A DNA stretch of 64,000 nucleotides, taken from NCBI GenBank assembly GCA_021741905.1, contig JAIOWZ010000003.1, positions 1-64,000 on the forward strand, given 5' to 3'. The translations under genes and the position numbers were made by a program. Origin of the DNA: Candidatus Planktophila sp. GTDB lineage: Bacteria > Actinomycetota > Actinomycetes > Nanopelagicales > Nanopelagicaceae. Each line of letters begins with the position of its first letter. Position 1 is the stretch's first letter. Below the pieces are notes generated by a model that was not told where the DNA came from, ran no database searches, and saw nothing but the letters and a program-made list of their open reading frames with translations. Below, piece by piece: positions 42,065 to 52,619 of this stretch.

Positions 42065-42070
42065 CTAGGC

Positions 42071-42829
42071 GTGGGCAAAGAATTGTTAAGTGCAGCGCTT
42101 GATCCGGCAGAGATCGATAGATTAATTACGCCTTACTGGCGAGTAAGCGTGGTTGAACTCACGAGCTCTACGCAAGGGGATTTAGTACAACGAGTTCGCG
42201 ATGGAAATGCGCATGTCGGGGATGTAATTGCTGCAGAGTTTCAAAGTGCTGGCCGAGGACGATTAGATCGGACCTTTGAAGCACCCAAAGGAACTGCATT
42301 GTTATTTTCTTTTTACATCGAACCACAACGCAATCGTGATGACTGGGGATGGATCCCGTTAATTGCTGGTTACAGTGTTGCAAAGACACTGCATGCCTTT
42401 CATGCAACACTTAAATGGCCCAACGATATTTTAATTAAAAACAAAAAAGTTTCTGGTCTAATTGCAGAAGTTGTTGGCAACGGGGTAGTAATTGGAATCG
42501 GCATTAACGTTGGCATGAGTGAAGATCAACTACCTGTAGAGACAGCAACATCCTTGCTAGTTGAAGGCGGAGTTGATTTAACACGAGATGAAATCTTATG
42601 CGAAGTATTGGAAGAGTTTGAGGATCATTTTCTCCAATGGGATCAAGGCATTGACGAGGTTCAGGCGCTCTACGTGCATCTATGTGGCACGTTAGGCAAG
42701 GAGGTTCGAGTTGAATACCCTGGCGGGGCTACACACTTGGCTATAGCTGAATCAATTTCAGATATTGGCGCGCTCATCTTGGATGATGGGACTCATGTTC
42801 AATCTGCCGATGTAATTCATCTACGATAA
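42071..42829 (+). CDS. birA: Biotin--[acetyl-CoA-carboxylase] ligase
   Basis: VVELTSSTQGDL, AEFQSAGRGRLDRTFEAP, LKWPNDILI; start reassigned from ORF 41948 to GTG 42071. Confidence 0.92.
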   Translation: MGKELLSAALDPAEIDRLITPYWRVSVVELTSSTQGDLVQRVRDGNAHVGDVIAAEFQSAGRGRLDRTFEAPKGTALLFSFYIEPQRNRDDWGWIPLIAGYSVAKTLHAFHATLKWPNDILIKNKKVSGLIAEVVGNGVVIGIGINVGMSEDQLPVETATSLLVEGGVDLTRDEILCEVLEEFEDHFLQWDQGIDEVQALYVHLCGTLGKEVRVEYPGGATHLAIAESISDIGALILDDGTHVQSADVIHLR

Positions 42830-42833
42830 GCCG

Positions 42834-43946
42834 GTGAGCAAAGCCTTTCCAACAGTCGGAGTCATCGGCGCTGGACAACTTGCTCGAATGAGCATCGCAC
42901 CTGCAACCGCCTTGGGTGTTGATTTATTCTTACTTGCAGCTGATTCCAAAGATTCTGCTGCTCAAATTGCCAAGCATGTTGTTGGTGATTACACCGATCT
43001 CAAAACAGTTCGAGATTTTGCAGCACAATGCGATGTCGTTACCTTTGAACATGAATTGATTCCACTAAGCATTGTGAGAGCACTTGAGGCCGACGGAGTA
43101 GTTGTTCGTCCATCTTCAGCAGCATTTGAATTTTCGCAAGATAAAGCTGCAACGCGCCAAAAGTTGCAGGAATTTCCTTCGCCAAAATTCCAAATTGTGA
43201 CTGCAGTAGATCAGGTGATTGAGTTTCCGGTGATCGCTAAAGCAATCTCAGGTGGGTATGACGGCCGTGGTGTTTGGAAAGTTAATTCAGCAAAAGAACT
43301 AGGTGATCTCTTGCAGCAGATACCGAAGCTACTAGTTGAAGAGTTAATTGAATTTGATTATGAGATCGCTGTGATGGTCGCGCGTTCTCCTCATGGACAA
43401 GCGACAACTTGGGCCCCTACGCAAACAGTTCAAAAAGATGGAATCTGTGTAATGACGATTTCTCCTGCACCGCTGCTTTCACCAGCATTAAGTGAAAAGG
43501 CACAAAAACTTGCCTTAGATGTTGCGGCTAAAGTTGCGGTAGTTGGCGTAATGGCAGTTGAAATGTTCGTAAAAGACGACAACTTATTCATTAATGAGTT
43601 GGCGATGCGTCCACATAACTCTGGACACTGGACCATTGAAGGTTCACATACAAGTCAGTTCGAACAACATTTGCGGGCAGTCTTAGATCTGCCACTAGGT
43701 GACCCATCAATGACAGCACCCATAGCGGTCATGGGAAATATTTTAGGTGGAAGTAAGTCAGATATGTATCGTCCGTATCTTCACCTAATGGCACGCACGC
43801 CTGCCCTTCACTTCCATCAATACAAGAAGGATGTGCGACCAGGTAGAAAGATTGGCCATGTAACTTTGTTAGGTAAAGACCTCGTAGAATTAACCCACGA
43901 AGTCCAACATGCTGTGGACTACATGAGCGGAGAAATCGATGAGTGA
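42834..43946 (+). CDS. purK: 5-(carboxyamino)imidazole ribonucleotide synthase
   Basis: [45 protein letters not shown]-like end. Confidence 0.95.
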   Translation: MSKAFPTVGVIGAGQLARMSIAPATALGVDLFLLAADSKDSAAQIAKHVVGDYTDLKTVRDFAAQCDVVTFEHELIPLSIVRALEADGVVVRPSSAAFEFSQDKAATRQKLQEFPSPKFQIVTAVDQVIEFPVIAKAISGGYDGRGVWKVNSAKELGDLLQQIPKLLVEELIEFDYEIAVMVARSPHGQATTWAPTQTVQKDGICVMTISPAPLLSPALSEKAQKLALDVAAKVAVVGVMAVEMFVKDDNLFINELAMRPHNSGHWTIEGSHTSQFEQHLRAVLDLPLGDPSMTAPIAVMGNILGGSKSDMYRPYLHLMARTPALHFHQYKKDVRPGRKIGHVTLLGKDLVELTHEVQHAVDYMSGEIDE

Positions 43947-44445
43947 TGTAGCAATCATCATGGGGTCAGATTCAGACTGGCCAACGATGGAAGATGCCGG
44001 AAAGATCTTGGATGATCTTGGAATTTCGTATTCAGTAGATGTCGTTTCGGCACATCGCATGCCACTTGAGATGGTTGAGTTTGCACGAACAGCTCAATCA
44101 AAGGGTTATAAAGTAATTATTGCCGGCGCGGGCGGTGCTGCACATTTACCTGGAATGGTGGCTTCATTAACAACGCTTCCCGTCATTGGTGTTCCAATTG
44201 CACTGAAAAATCTTGATGGAATGGATTCCTTGCTCTCAATTGTCCAAATGCCGGCAGGTGTTCCGGTGGCAACAGTGGGAGTCGGTAATGCAAAGAATGC
44301 GGCGTTACTTGCAGCAAGAATTTTAGGCGCATCTGATGCAGCAATTTCAGCAAAGGTCGCAGATGGCTTAAAGGAAATCAACAAGATTGCAAAGGAAAAG
44401 GGCGAGAACCTAAACTCTCGTCGCAATCACAAAACAGGTTTTTAA
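43939..44445 (+). CDS. purE: 5-(carboxyamino)imidazole ribonucleotide mutase
   Basis: [39 protein letters not shown]. Confidence 0.96.
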   Translation: MSDVAIIMGSDSDWPTMEDAGKILDDLGISYSVDVVSAHRMPLEMVEFARTAQSKGYKVIIAGAGGAAHLPGMVASLTTLPVIGVPIALKNLDGMDSLLSIVQMPAGVPVATVGVGNAKNAALLAARILGASDAAISAKVADGLKEINKIAKEKGENLNSRRNHKTGF

Positions 44446-44843
44446 GCTCTAGCCCGATATTCAATCGCGGGGCAACGATCCATTACCGTTAGCAATCCAG
44501 CGGCTTGCGCGCGTGCAATTGCTTCATGATCAATCACATCTAATTGCAACCAAACAGCCTTTGCGCCGATGGCAATAGCTTCATCTACAACTTTGCCAAC
44601 AAGTGTTGAATTAACAAAGCAATCAACGACATCTACAGATTCTGGAATCTCAGACAAGGTTTTGTAACCAGTTTCACTATGAACAATTTCGGCACGAGGG
44701 TATACCGGAATAATTCGGTGTCCTTTGTCTTGTAGAAGTTTTGCGACTCCAAAGGCAGCACGCTCAGGATTATTGCCAAGTCCAACTACTGCCCATGTCT
44801 TTAGTGCAAGGACAGCATCAATTGTTTCCTTGGTATTAATCAG
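44442..44843 (-). CDS. CoA-binding domain protein (YccU-like); start uncertain
   Basis: [40 protein letters not shown] runs to 44915 but the family match begins near 44843. Confidence 0.85.
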   Translation of the reverse strand: MINTKETIDAVLALKTWAVVGLGNNPERAAFGVAKLLQDKGHRIIPVYPRAEIVHSETGYKTLSEIPESVDVVDCFVNSTLVGKVVDEAIAIGAKAVWLQLDVIDHEAIARAQAAGLLTVMDRCPAIEYRARA

Positions 44844-46146
44844 TACGCCCCAATGCGTGGAACTTCCACCCAGCGTTGCGCCATAAGGTGCGATCGAGCA
44901 TGTTGCGCCCATCAATAATGATTTTGCTCTTAACTAATGAAGAGATAGCGGCAGGATCAATCTGGCGATACTCCTTCCATTCAGTCAAGTGCAGAATCAA
45001 ATCTGCATCTTTGATTGCATCCTCAATTACTTCTGCGTATTTAAGGTTTGGAAAGCGCTTACGTGCAGGCTCAATTCCCTGAGGATCATGAACTACAACC
45101 TTTGCGCCCGCTGCATGTAATTGAACAGAGATATCTAATGCAGGGGAATCGCGCACATCATCGCTATCGGGCTTAAAGGTTGCACCTAAGACCGCGATTT
45201 TGTATTGAGTAAGATCTTGAGAAAGTTCTCCACGAACAACATCGATAACACGTTGGCGTGCTCGTAAGTTGATTGCATCAATTTCTCGCAGGAATTCAAG
45301 TGCTTGTTTAGCACCTAGCTCTTCGGCGCGAGCCATAAATGCGCGAATATCTTTTGGAAGACAGCCTCCACCAAAGCCAATACCTGCTTGCAAAAATCGG
45401 CTACCGATGCGTGGGTCATAACCAATAGCCTTGGCAAGCACCGTTACATCTCCACCAGCTGCTTCACATACTTCAGCCATTGCATTAATAAAAGAAATCT
45501 TCGTCGCAAGAAATGAGTTAGCCGCCACCTTTACGAGTTCAGATGTTGGTAAATCTGCTCGGACCCATGGAGTCCCTAAAGCAATTACTGGTTCATATAC
45601 CTCTTTCAGAATTTCTTCTGCACGATCATTTGCAACGCCAATTACTAATCGATTTGGCGTCAAAGTATCTTCAACTGCAAAACCTTCACGAAGGAACTCA
45701 GGATTCCAAGCAAGATCTGCTTGCGGTGCGATTTTTGCAAGTTCGGCACGCAGCGCTTGGGCTGTGCCAACTGGAACTGTTGATTTACCAACGACGAGTG
45801 ATCCATCTTTTAGATAAGGAGCGATCCCAGCAACAGCAGACTTTACATATGTTAGATCTGCGGCTAATCCATCTTTGACTTGCGGCGTGCCAACACAAAC
45901 AAAGTGAACATCAGCATCTTTAACCGCCGAAAAATCAGTTGTAAATGAGAGCCGACCCGTCTTCATCTCTTGCTCAAGAAGTGTGTCTAGTCCTGGTTCG
46001 TAAAATGGAAGCTTGCCGCTTTGCAGCAGCGCTACTTTTTCTGGATCTGTATCTACGCCAATTACTGTGAAACCTAGTGAGGACATACAAGCAGCATGGG
46101 TGGCTCCAAGATAACCGCAGCCAACAACCGAGAGAGTTAAAGTCAT
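44836..46146 (-). CDS. ugd: UDP-glucose 6-dehydrogenase
   Basis: LSVVGCGYLGATHAACMSSLGF, GGGCLPKDIRAFMA, LGATFKPDSDDVRDSPALDI. Confidence 0.93.
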   Translation of the reverse strand: MTLTLSVVGCGYLGATHAACMSSLGFTVIGVDTDPEKVALLQSGKLPFYEPGLDTLLEQEMKTGRLSFTTDFSAVKDADVHFVCVGTPQVKDGLAADLTYVKSAVAGIAPYLKDGSLVVGKSTVPVGTAQALRAELAKIAPQADLAWNPEFLREGFAVEDTLTPNRLVIGVANDRAEEILKEVYEPVIALGTPWVRADLPTSELVKVAANSFLATKISFINAMAEVCEAAGGDVTVLAKAIGYDPRIGSRFLQAGIGFGGGCLPKDIRAFMARAEELGAKQALEFLREIDAINLRARQRVIDVVRGELSQDLTQYKIAVLGATFKPDSDDVRDSPALDISVQLHAAGAKVVVHDPQGIEPARKRFPNLKYAEVIEDAIKDADLILHLTEWKEYRQIDPAAISSLVKSKIIIDGRNMLDRTLWRNAGWKFHALGRTD

Positions 46147-46156
46147 GTGGGGGAGT

Positions 46157-47272
46157 TTACTTCAGAGCCCCGCAAGGATTTTCATCAGCGGTACGAGTCT
46201 TGAATTTATCGATCACAGTCGGTTTTGCCTTTGCTGTAGAAGCAGAGGATGGAGATGGGGTTACTTCATCTATAAGTGGCAAATCTTCTCGTAATCGATT
46301 GAAAAGTTCAGGAGCTAAGACTGGATCCCATATAACAACTGCGCCCACTCCTGGGACACGAGCATTGGTATCACTCAGTGGAATCGTCAAGGTGCGAACT
46401 TTACTGGGCGAAAGATTTTTCATCTGTTTTGCAAGAGTCAATAGGTCACTCTTATTGAGTTCAGAATCTGTTGTAACAGTTGCAATCGCTGCGTTAAAGA
46501 AACTAACTAGTTTGATTGGATTGAGAAGAACACCAGTGCTGGTAACTTTTCTGAGCAATGCCCCCATGAATTCTTGCTGACGTTGCATGCGTCCAAGATC
46601 TCCCATGCCATCGAAGTCACGGGTGCGAACATATTTGAGTGATTCAACGCCATTGAGTGTGTGAACACCAGCAGGTAAAACTAAGTGGCTGCCTGGATCA
46701 TCAATATCTCTCTTGGTGCATATTTCAATTCCACCAAGTGCATCTACCATTCCGGCAAATCCGGCAAAACCAATTTCGATGTAGTGATCAATGCGTACGC
46801 CAGTTTCGTTTTCAATAGTTTCAATCAGAAGTGAGGGACCACCAAAGGCAAAGGCGGCATTAATTTTTCCTTGAGCAGCTGGAATAATCCTAGTTTTGTC
46901 TAGAGAAGACACATGCTCAGGAATTGTCACTAATGAATCACGAGGAATCGAAATTAGTGTTGCCTTGTCGCGCCCCTTAGAGATATGAACAAGCAGCATG
47001 GTGTCAGAACGAGAGCCTGCGGCCGTCGCAGTTGATCCAACTCGAAGTAATTTCCGCTGCTCTTTTGTTAATCCTTCACGAGTATCTGATCCAACAAGAA
47101 GGTAGTTAAGGGCCTTGTTTGGTTTATCGGGACGAGTGTCCAGAGCGCCGAAAACATCGATTCGATCAATGGCTCCACTTATCTGCCCTAGGCCTAACCA
47201 AGAAAATGCGGAGATAAGGACAACACCCAGCGAGAGTGAGGTAATAATCCGAATTGCCCGCGTTGATTTCAC
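46157..47272 (-). CDS. LCP (LytR-CpsA-Psr) family protein
   Basis: NYLLVGSDTREGL, RSDTMLLVHISKGRDKATLISIPRDSLVTIP, GGIEICTKRDIDDP, YVRTRDFDGMGDLGRMQRQQEFM. Confidence 0.93.
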   Translation of the reverse strand: MKSTRAIRIITSLSLGVVLISAFSWLGLGQISGAIDRIDVFGALDTRPDKPNKALNYLLVGSDTREGLTKEQRKLLRVGSTATAAGSRSDTMLLVHISKGRDKATLISIPRDSLVTIPEHVSSLDKTRIIPAAQGKINAAFAFGGPSLLIETIENETGVRIDHYIEIGFAGFAGMVDALGGIEICTKRDIDDPGSHLVLPAGVHTLNGVESLKYVRTRDFDGMGDLGRMQRQQEFMGALLRKVTSTGVLLNPIKLVSFFNAAIATVTTDSELNKSDLLTLAKQMKNLSPSKVRTLTIPLSDTNARVPGVGAVVIWDPVLAPELFNRLREDLPLIDEVTPSPSSASTAKAKPTVIDKFKTRTADENPCGALK

Positions 47273-47278
47273 TGTCCG

Positions 47279-47299
47279 AGAGTACTTGAGCGATAGCGT
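47279..47299. promoter_or_regulatory. Paired divergent -10-like elements for the LCP gene (-, TACTCT 47284-47279) and GT2 gene (+, TAGCGT 47294-47299)
   Basis: Spacers to start codons 6 nt (-) and 9 nt (+) in a 36-bp gap. Confidence 0.5.
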
Positions 47300-47308
47300 G
47301 TACGCGTT

Positions 47309-48319
47309 ATGCCGACATCAGCTAATGCGTTATATGGCTCACCGAAGCGAGAGATTTCGGTGATTCTGCCTGTCTTGAATGAGGAGAAGTATTTAGAGGA
47401 TGCTGTGAATGCGATCCTGGCCCAACAATATGATGGGAAGATTGAAGTTATTCTGGCGATTGGGCCATCACAGGACAAAACCCTAGAAATAGCACAGCGA
47501 CTACACATAAATGATTCTCGAGTAGTTATTGTTGAAAATCCAACAGGTCGAACAGCAGCGGGCCTAAATCGAGCAATAGCCTCATCTCAATACTCAATTA
47601 TTGTTCGCGTTGATGGCCATGCAAATATCCCAAATAATTATTGTCAATTAGTGTCAGAGATTTTAGAAAGTACAGGCGCGGTAAATGTTGGTGGCGTAAT
47701 GGCAGCTGAAGGCCAATCTCTTTTTGAGCGATCTGTGGCCCGTGCGATGCGCAGCCCACTTGGGGTAGGTGCTTCTCGATTCCATACCGGTGGTGGTGCC
47801 GGAGAAGTTGACACTGTTTATCTGGGTGCTTTTAGAAAAGAGGCTCTACTTGCAGTCGGTGGTTTTGATGAGCGATTTACTCGCGCCCAAGATTGGGAAC
47901 TGAACTTTAGATTGCGCCAAGCAGGTGGAATTGTTTACTTCGATCCACGATTAGTTGTGACATATCGACCACGATCAACTGTTAAAGCACTAGCAAAACA
48001 GTACTTTGAATATGGGCGCTGGCGACGCGTAGTATCTCGTCGGCATCAGGGCACAATTAATTATCGATACCTAGCGCCACCATTTACAGTTGTAGCAACA
48101 ATGCTTTCTTTGATTTTAGGTTGGTTGGTTTCACCAGTTCTATTCATTCCAGCCCTTGTTTATGCTGTGTTTATCCTGATTGCATCTACCGTTATTGGAA
48201 AAAGCATGGGTGAGATTCTGTGCTTACCCACAATCTTGCTAACAATGCATATTTCATGGGGGTTTGGATTTCTTACTTCGCCTAAGTCTCTTGCCCCTGC
48301 TGTAACCTTGCATCCGTGA
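47309..48319 (+). CDS. Glycosyltransferase family 2
   Basis: EISVILPVLNEEKYLEDAVNAIL, IVRVDGHANIP, FDERFTRAQDWELNFRLRQAGG. Confidence 0.9.
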   Translation: MPTSANALYGSPKREISVILPVLNEEKYLEDAVNAILAQQYDGKIEVILAIGPSQDKTLEIAQRLHINDSRVVIVENPTGRTAAGLNRAIASSQYSIIVRVDGHANIPNNYCQLVSEILESTGAVNVGGVMAAEGQSLFERSVARAMRSPLGVGASRFHTGGGAGEVDTVYLGAFRKEALLAVGGFDERFTRAQDWELNFRLRQAGGIVYFDPRLVVTYRPRSTVKALAKQYFEYGRWRRVVSRRHQGTINYRYLAPPFTVVATMLSLILGWLVSPVLFIPALVYAVFILIASTVIGKSMGEILCLPTILLTMHISWGFGFLTSPKSLAPAVTLHP

Positions 48320-49143
48320 GCACGCCACTGCAGGTATATGAGCCATTTAAAGCTGGCCTGCCTAAATTAGGTCGTTACTGGAAATCCTTATGGTCCAGGC
48401 GTACCTTCATCAAGGAATACTCCAAATCTGAACTTCGGGAGCAACATTTTGACTCGGTTTTTGGACAATTGTGGCTGGTTATAAATCCACTATTGCTCTC
48501 AGCCGTTTACTTCATTTTAATTATCATTATTGGTGGCGCTACAGATAGTGCGCGGTATGCACATTTAACTGCAAGCTTATTTTTATTTTATTTGGTTGCA
48601 AACAGTCTTACCGGCGGCGTGAAGTCAGTGACCGCTGGCCAGCGGCTAATTCTCAACACTGCTTTTCCGCGGATCATGCTTCCAATTTCAGCACTCGTGA
48701 TCGCAATTTTTAAGTTCCTTCCGACACTCATTGTTTTTATAGTAATTAAAGCAATTGTTGGATCACCTTTTACAATCGAGATGCTATGGGCTATTCCAGT
48801 GTTATTGATTACGATTTTTCTAGCCCTCGGACTGGCAATTACAATTTCTTGTATTAATGTTTATTTCAGAGACATTGCAAGTTTTTTGCCTTACCTAACC
48901 CGAACACTTTTGTACTTATCACCGATTCTTTATGCAGCATCTGACTTAAAGCCAAGTCTTCGAGTTATCGAAGTGGTTAACCCACTTTTCCCAATATTGG
49001 ATTCATGGTCTCAAGCAATGGTTCAAGGAGAGGCTCCTGAACTTTCAAGCATGCTTCAAGGCCTGGCTTGGGCAACGGGCATCTTCTTTATTGGTACCTA
49101 TTTCTTTTTATCGAGGGAGCGTGAGTTCGCTGTCCGTCTCTAA
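48316..49143 (+). CDS. Polysaccharide ABC transporter permease (Wzm-like)
   Basis: ABC-2 type hydrophobic protein, REQHFDSVFGQLWLVINPLLLSAVYF, NVYFRDIASFLPYLTRTLLYLSPILY. Confidence 0.88.
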   Translation: MSTPLQVYEPFKAGLPKLGRYWKSLWSRRTFIKEYSKSELREQHFDSVFGQLWLVINPLLLSAVYFILIIIIGGATDSARYAHLTASLFLFYLVANSLTGGVKSVTAGQRLILNTAFPRIMLPISALVIAIFKFLPTLIVFIVIKAIVGSPFTIEMLWAIPVLLITIFLALGLAITISCINVYFRDIASFLPYLTRTLLYLSPILYAASDLKPSLRVIEVVNPLFPILDSWSQAMVQGEAPELSSMLQGLAWATGIFFIGTYFFLSREREFAVRL

Positions 49144-49924
49144 TGCACACCTCACAAATGAACTCGCGGTTTCAATCCGTGGAGTGGGTCTTACTTACAC
49201 AACTTCAATTGATAAGAAGCCAACCCTTAAAGCTCGCGCAAAATCTTTAGGCCGTGGCAAAAAACAGACCCGCGTTGTTCGTGCTCTCGATGATATTAAT
49301 TTAGATATTCAATATGGTCATGTACTAGGTGTTATTGGAACTAACGGTGCTGGTAAATCTTCATTGATGCGCTGTGTCGCGGGTATTTTGCCTCCATCAC
49401 AGGGCCGTATCGAGGTGTATGGATCTGTGAGCACATTGCTCGCACTCGGCGTAGGTTTTAATCCATCAATGTCAGGCCGCGACAATGTATTCCTAGGTGG
49501 ATTAGCTGCCGGAATGTCCCGCGAGGAGATCGCCGGCAATTTTGATGAGATCGCCGAGTTTTCAGAACTAGGCGATGCAATCGATGCTCCTATGCGCACA
49601 TACTCATCAGGAATGTATGCACGATTGGCGTTCTCTGTCGCAGCTGTTGTCCGTCCAGATATTTTAATTATTGATGAGGCCCTTAGTACCGGAGATGCCA
49701 AGTTTAAGGAAAAGAGCCTTAATCGGGTTAAAGAACTTCGTAGCGACGATCGGGCTTTAATTTTAGTGAGCCACGCAATGCAAACACTTCGTGAAACTTG
49801 CAATGATGTTGCCTGGCTGCACAAGGGACAACTTGTACAACGCGGCGAGCCAAATGTAGTTATTGATGCCTATCAAGAGTTCTTACACCTTGGAAAGAGC
49901 GCAGCAATTGATGAGGATGTTTAA
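49121..49924 (+). CDS. Polysaccharide ABC transporter ATP-binding protein (Wzt-like)
   Basis: VIGTNGAGKSSLMRCVAGILPPSQG, YSSGMYARLAFSVA, LIIDEALSTGDAKFKEKS; start GTG 49121 after GAGGGAGC. Confidence 0.92.
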   Translation: MSSLSVSNAHLTNELAVSIRGVGLTYTTSIDKKPTLKARAKSLGRGKKQTRVVRALDDINLDIQYGHVLGVIGTNGAGKSSLMRCVAGILPPSQGRIEVYGSVSTLLALGVGFNPSMSGRDNVFLGGLAAGMSREEIAGNFDEIAEFSELGDAIDAPMRTYSSGMYARLAFSVAAVVRPDILIIDEALSTGDAKFKEKSLNRVKELRSDDRALILVSHAMQTLRETCNDVAWLHKGQLVQRGEPNVVIDAYQEFLHLGKSAAIDEDV

Positions 49925-51188
49925 ACCTTTATTTCTGGCACTATCTATCGCCATAGTTATTCCGACACAATCTACAGCGGTTGAAATTCCTGTAACCTTT
50001 CAAGTGCAAGGTGCTGGCTATGGTCATGGTGTTGGCATGAGTCAAATTGGCGCTAGAGCAAAAGCTTTAGCTGGCGAGACTGCCACTGCAATACTTTCTT
50101 ATTATTACAAAGATGTGGTAATCGAACCACTAGATGATACAAAAATATTACGGGTCAACGTTGGTCACTTGTTAACTTCTGCGAAAATGGCATCTGGAAC
50201 GCAAGATGCCACGATGCAAATCTTCGGTGGTGATATTGGTGATGCACAAGACGTTGTTCCGATAGCAGTAGTACCCATCAAGAGTTCTTTGAACTTTACT
50301 ATTTTAGGCTCAACTGTCGTGCCAAGTGTTGTAACTGGAAAGAAAACTGTCAGCATTCCCCGCGATCGAATCTTTACAGTTCGCTGGAGTGGGACTCGTT
50401 ACTTACCTGGTGTTGATGGTGTGATTTCCTTAACCCACAACAGCACCACAAAAAAGTATCGCTATGGGCAGATGCAATTTAAAGCCGTAAAGACAGCAAC
50501 GCTTGGGTACCGTTTAGAAATTACAAATTCTGTGCGCTTAGCTGATGAATATTTGTGGGGCGTGAGTGAAGTGCCATCATCATGGCCAGAGGCAGCCCTT
50601 CAGGCTCAAGCAATTGCATCTAGAACATTTGCGATGAGTAAAGCTGGAATTTATCGAGCGTCCTGTGATTGTGATCTTTATGGTGAGATATCTGATCAAT
50701 CATTCTTAGGGTATGCAAAGGAAACAGAAAAAGGTTGGGGTCAATTATGGAAAGCAGCGGTAACAAATACCGCTGGACTAACGCTCACACAAGCGGGTAA
50801 ACCAATTGCGGCTTACTTCTCTAGTTCAAGTGGTGGACTGACAGAAACCGCTGGCAATGCTTGGGGATCTCAACGTAGTTACACGCAATCAGTTCCAGAT
50901 CTTGCAAGTCTAGATCCAGCCATTAATCCGCGCTTTTTTCAATGGGATCGAACAATTACCCAAGCATCTGTTGCAGTTGCCTTTGTGCTGCCTGATGTTG
51001 TGAATCTAGAAATTATTATGAAAAATACGAGCGGCACAGTCGCAACGATAAAGGCAACATCAAGTGCAGGAATTCAAAAGAGTTTAAGTGGAGAAACATT
51101 TAGAAGCCGAACCAAAATTCCATCTGCCTATTTTAATTTAGTTGGCGTGCAGAATGCTGTTGAGCCCACCCCAAGTCCCAGTCCGTAA
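49911..51188 (+). CDS. SpoIID/LytB domain-containing secreted protein
   Basis: Signal peptide [70 protein letters not shown]. Confidence 0.9.
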   Translation: MRMFKPLFLALSIAIVIPTQSTAVEIPVTFQVQGAGYGHGVGMSQIGARAKALAGETATAILSYYYKDVVIEPLDDTKILRVNVGHLLTSAKMASGTQDATMQIFGGDIGDAQDVVPIAVVPIKSSLNFTILGSTVVPSVVTGKKTVSIPRDRIFTVRWSGTRYLPGVDGVISLTHNSTTKKYRYGQMQFKAVKTATLGYRLEITNSVRLADEYLWGVSEVPSSWPEAALQAQAIASRTFAMSKAGIYRASCDCDLYGEISDQSFLGYAKETEKGWGQLWKAAVTNTAGLTLTQAGKPIAAYFSSSSGGLTETAGNAWGSQRSYTQSVPDLASLDPAINPRFFQWDRTITQASVAVAFVLPDVVNLEIIMKNTSGTVATIKATSSAGIQKSLSGETFRSRTKIPSAYFNLVGVQNAVEPTPSPSP

Positions 51189-52055
51189 TACAACCTCTAA
51201 AGAGCCATCAAGTGAGTTGCGTCGGAACAAAAGATCACTTGCACCAGACAGTGTCCCTGCTTTGACTATTTCACCATCAGGAAGTCTCACCTTTGCTGCA
51301 GCTGTTATATAAGTTCCAGCTTCGATAACACAATTATTACCCAGTGAAATTCCAAGGCCTGAGTTTGCGCCAAGTAAACACTTCTCTCCGATTGAGATTA
51401 CTTCTTTTCCACCGCCACTGAGAGTTCCCATAATTGATGCGCCACCACCAACATCAGTGCCATCACCGACTACAACACCTGAAGAGATGCGACCTTCGAC
51501 CATTGAAGTTCCCAAAGTTCCAGCATTGAAGTTAACAAAACCTTCGTGCATGACAGTTGTTCCAGTGGCAAGGTGTGCTCCTAAGCGAACCCGATCTGCA
51601 TCTGCAATTCGTACTCCACTTGGAACTACGTAATCAACCATTCGAGGGAACTTATCAACACCATAAACACTGACATGTCCATGTGCTGCCCTTAAGCGAG
51701 CACGAGTGATTTCAAAACCATCAACAGCGCATGGGCCAACTGATGTCCACACCACATTACTCAATAATCCGAAGATGCCATCAAGTGCTACTCCGCGGGG
51801 CTTTACAAGTCGGTGTGATAGCAAATGTAAACGAAGGTAAGCATCTGCTGCGTTAGTGGGTGCCTTTGTAATATCAATCTCGATACTAATTACTTCCCGT
51901 GTAACCCCGCGTGCTGCATCGGCACCAGCTAATGCAGTCAACTCTGTTGGGACAGAAGCAGAAAGCGGGGTCAAAGATGGAGACGGGAACCAGACATCCA
52001 AAGTAGTTCCATTGGAGATGGTTGCGATTCCATGGCCAGATGCGATAGTCGTCAT
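51138..52055 (-). CDS. dapD: 2,3,4,5-tetrahydropyridine-2,6-dicarboxylate N-succinyltransferase
   Basis: [58 protein letters not shown] left-handed beta-helix hexapeptides. Confidence 0.93.
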   Translation of the reverse strand: MTTIASGHGIATISNGTTLDVWFPSPSLTPLSASVPTELTALAGADAARGVTREVISIEIDITKAPTNAADAYLRLHLLSHRLVKPRGVALDGIFGLLSNVVWTSVGPCAVDGFEITRARLRAAHGHVSVYGVDKFPRMVDYVVPSGVRIADADRVRLGAHLATGTTVMHEGFVNFNAGTLGTSMVEGRISSGVVVGDGTDVGGGASIMGTLSGGGKEVISIGEKCLLGANSGLGISLGNNCVIEAGTYITAAAKVRLPDGEIVKAGTLSGASDLLFRRNSLDGSLEVVLRTGTWGGLNSILHAN

Positions 52056-52061
52056 GTCCTA

Positions 52062-52078
52062 AGCCTAGCCTCTATTGT
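52062..52078. promoter_or_regulatory. Paired divergent -10-like elements for dapD (-, TAGGCT 52067-52062) and LOG gene (+, TATTGT 52073-52078)
   Basis: Spacers to start codons 6 nt (-) and 7 nt (+) in a 30-bp gap. Confidence 0.55.
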
Positions 52079-52085
52079 TAGCAGT

Positions 52086-52619
52086 ATGCGTATTGCCGTC
52101 TTCTGTTCATCATCCCCAACGATTGATAACAAGTATGTAGAGCTTGCCTATGAACTTGGGCAGGGAATCGCAGCAACATCTAACGAATTAGTTACTGGCG
52201 GCGGTCACATTTCCATGATGGGCGCGGTTTCGCGGGGCGCTCGTGACAAGGGCGGAAAGACTATTGGCGTTATCCCGCAGGCACTTGTAGACATTGAATT
52301 TGCAGATCACGACAACGATGAACTCCATGTAGTTGAAACCATGGGTCAGCGTAAGCACATGATTACAGATATTTCAGATGCATTTATAACATTACCTGGC
52401 GGAGCCGGAACCCTTGAAGAGTTCTTTGAAATCTGGGTTGGTCACTATTTAAAGTTTCACACCAAGCCGGTTGTCATCTTGGATCCATTTGAAGTGTATG
52501 CACCGCTGCACGAATTAATTGTTCATCTTGAAGAGGAAAAATTCATAAAGCCTGGAATGCGCGAAATAATTCGATGGACTACAAATGTTCAAGAAGCCTT
52601 GAAAGCATGTGGTGTATGA
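52086..52619 (+). CDS. LOG family protein (cytokinin riboside 5'-monophosphate phosphoribohydrolase-like)
   Basis: VTGGGHISMMGAVSRGA, GQRKHMITDISDAFITLPGGAGTLEEFFEIW (PGGxGTxxE). Confidence 0.93.
   Translation: MRIAVFCSSSPTIDNKYVELAYELGQGIAATSNELVTGGGHISMMGAVSRGARDKGGKTIGVIPQALVDIEFADHDNDELHVVETMGQRKHMITDISDAFITLPGGAGTLEEFFEIWVGHYLKFHTKPVVILDPFEVYAPLHELIVHLEEEKFIKPGMREIIRWTTNVQEALKACGV

Noticed and set aside
41948-42070. N-terminal extension of birA in the ORF track
   Set aside because: It would overlap the carboxylase beta gene by over 100 bp; the BirA homology starts after GTG 42071, which has a suitable -10.
49318-49824. 168-aa minus-strand ORF inside the Wzt-like ATPase gene
   Set aside because: Antisense shadow of a conserved ABC ATPase.
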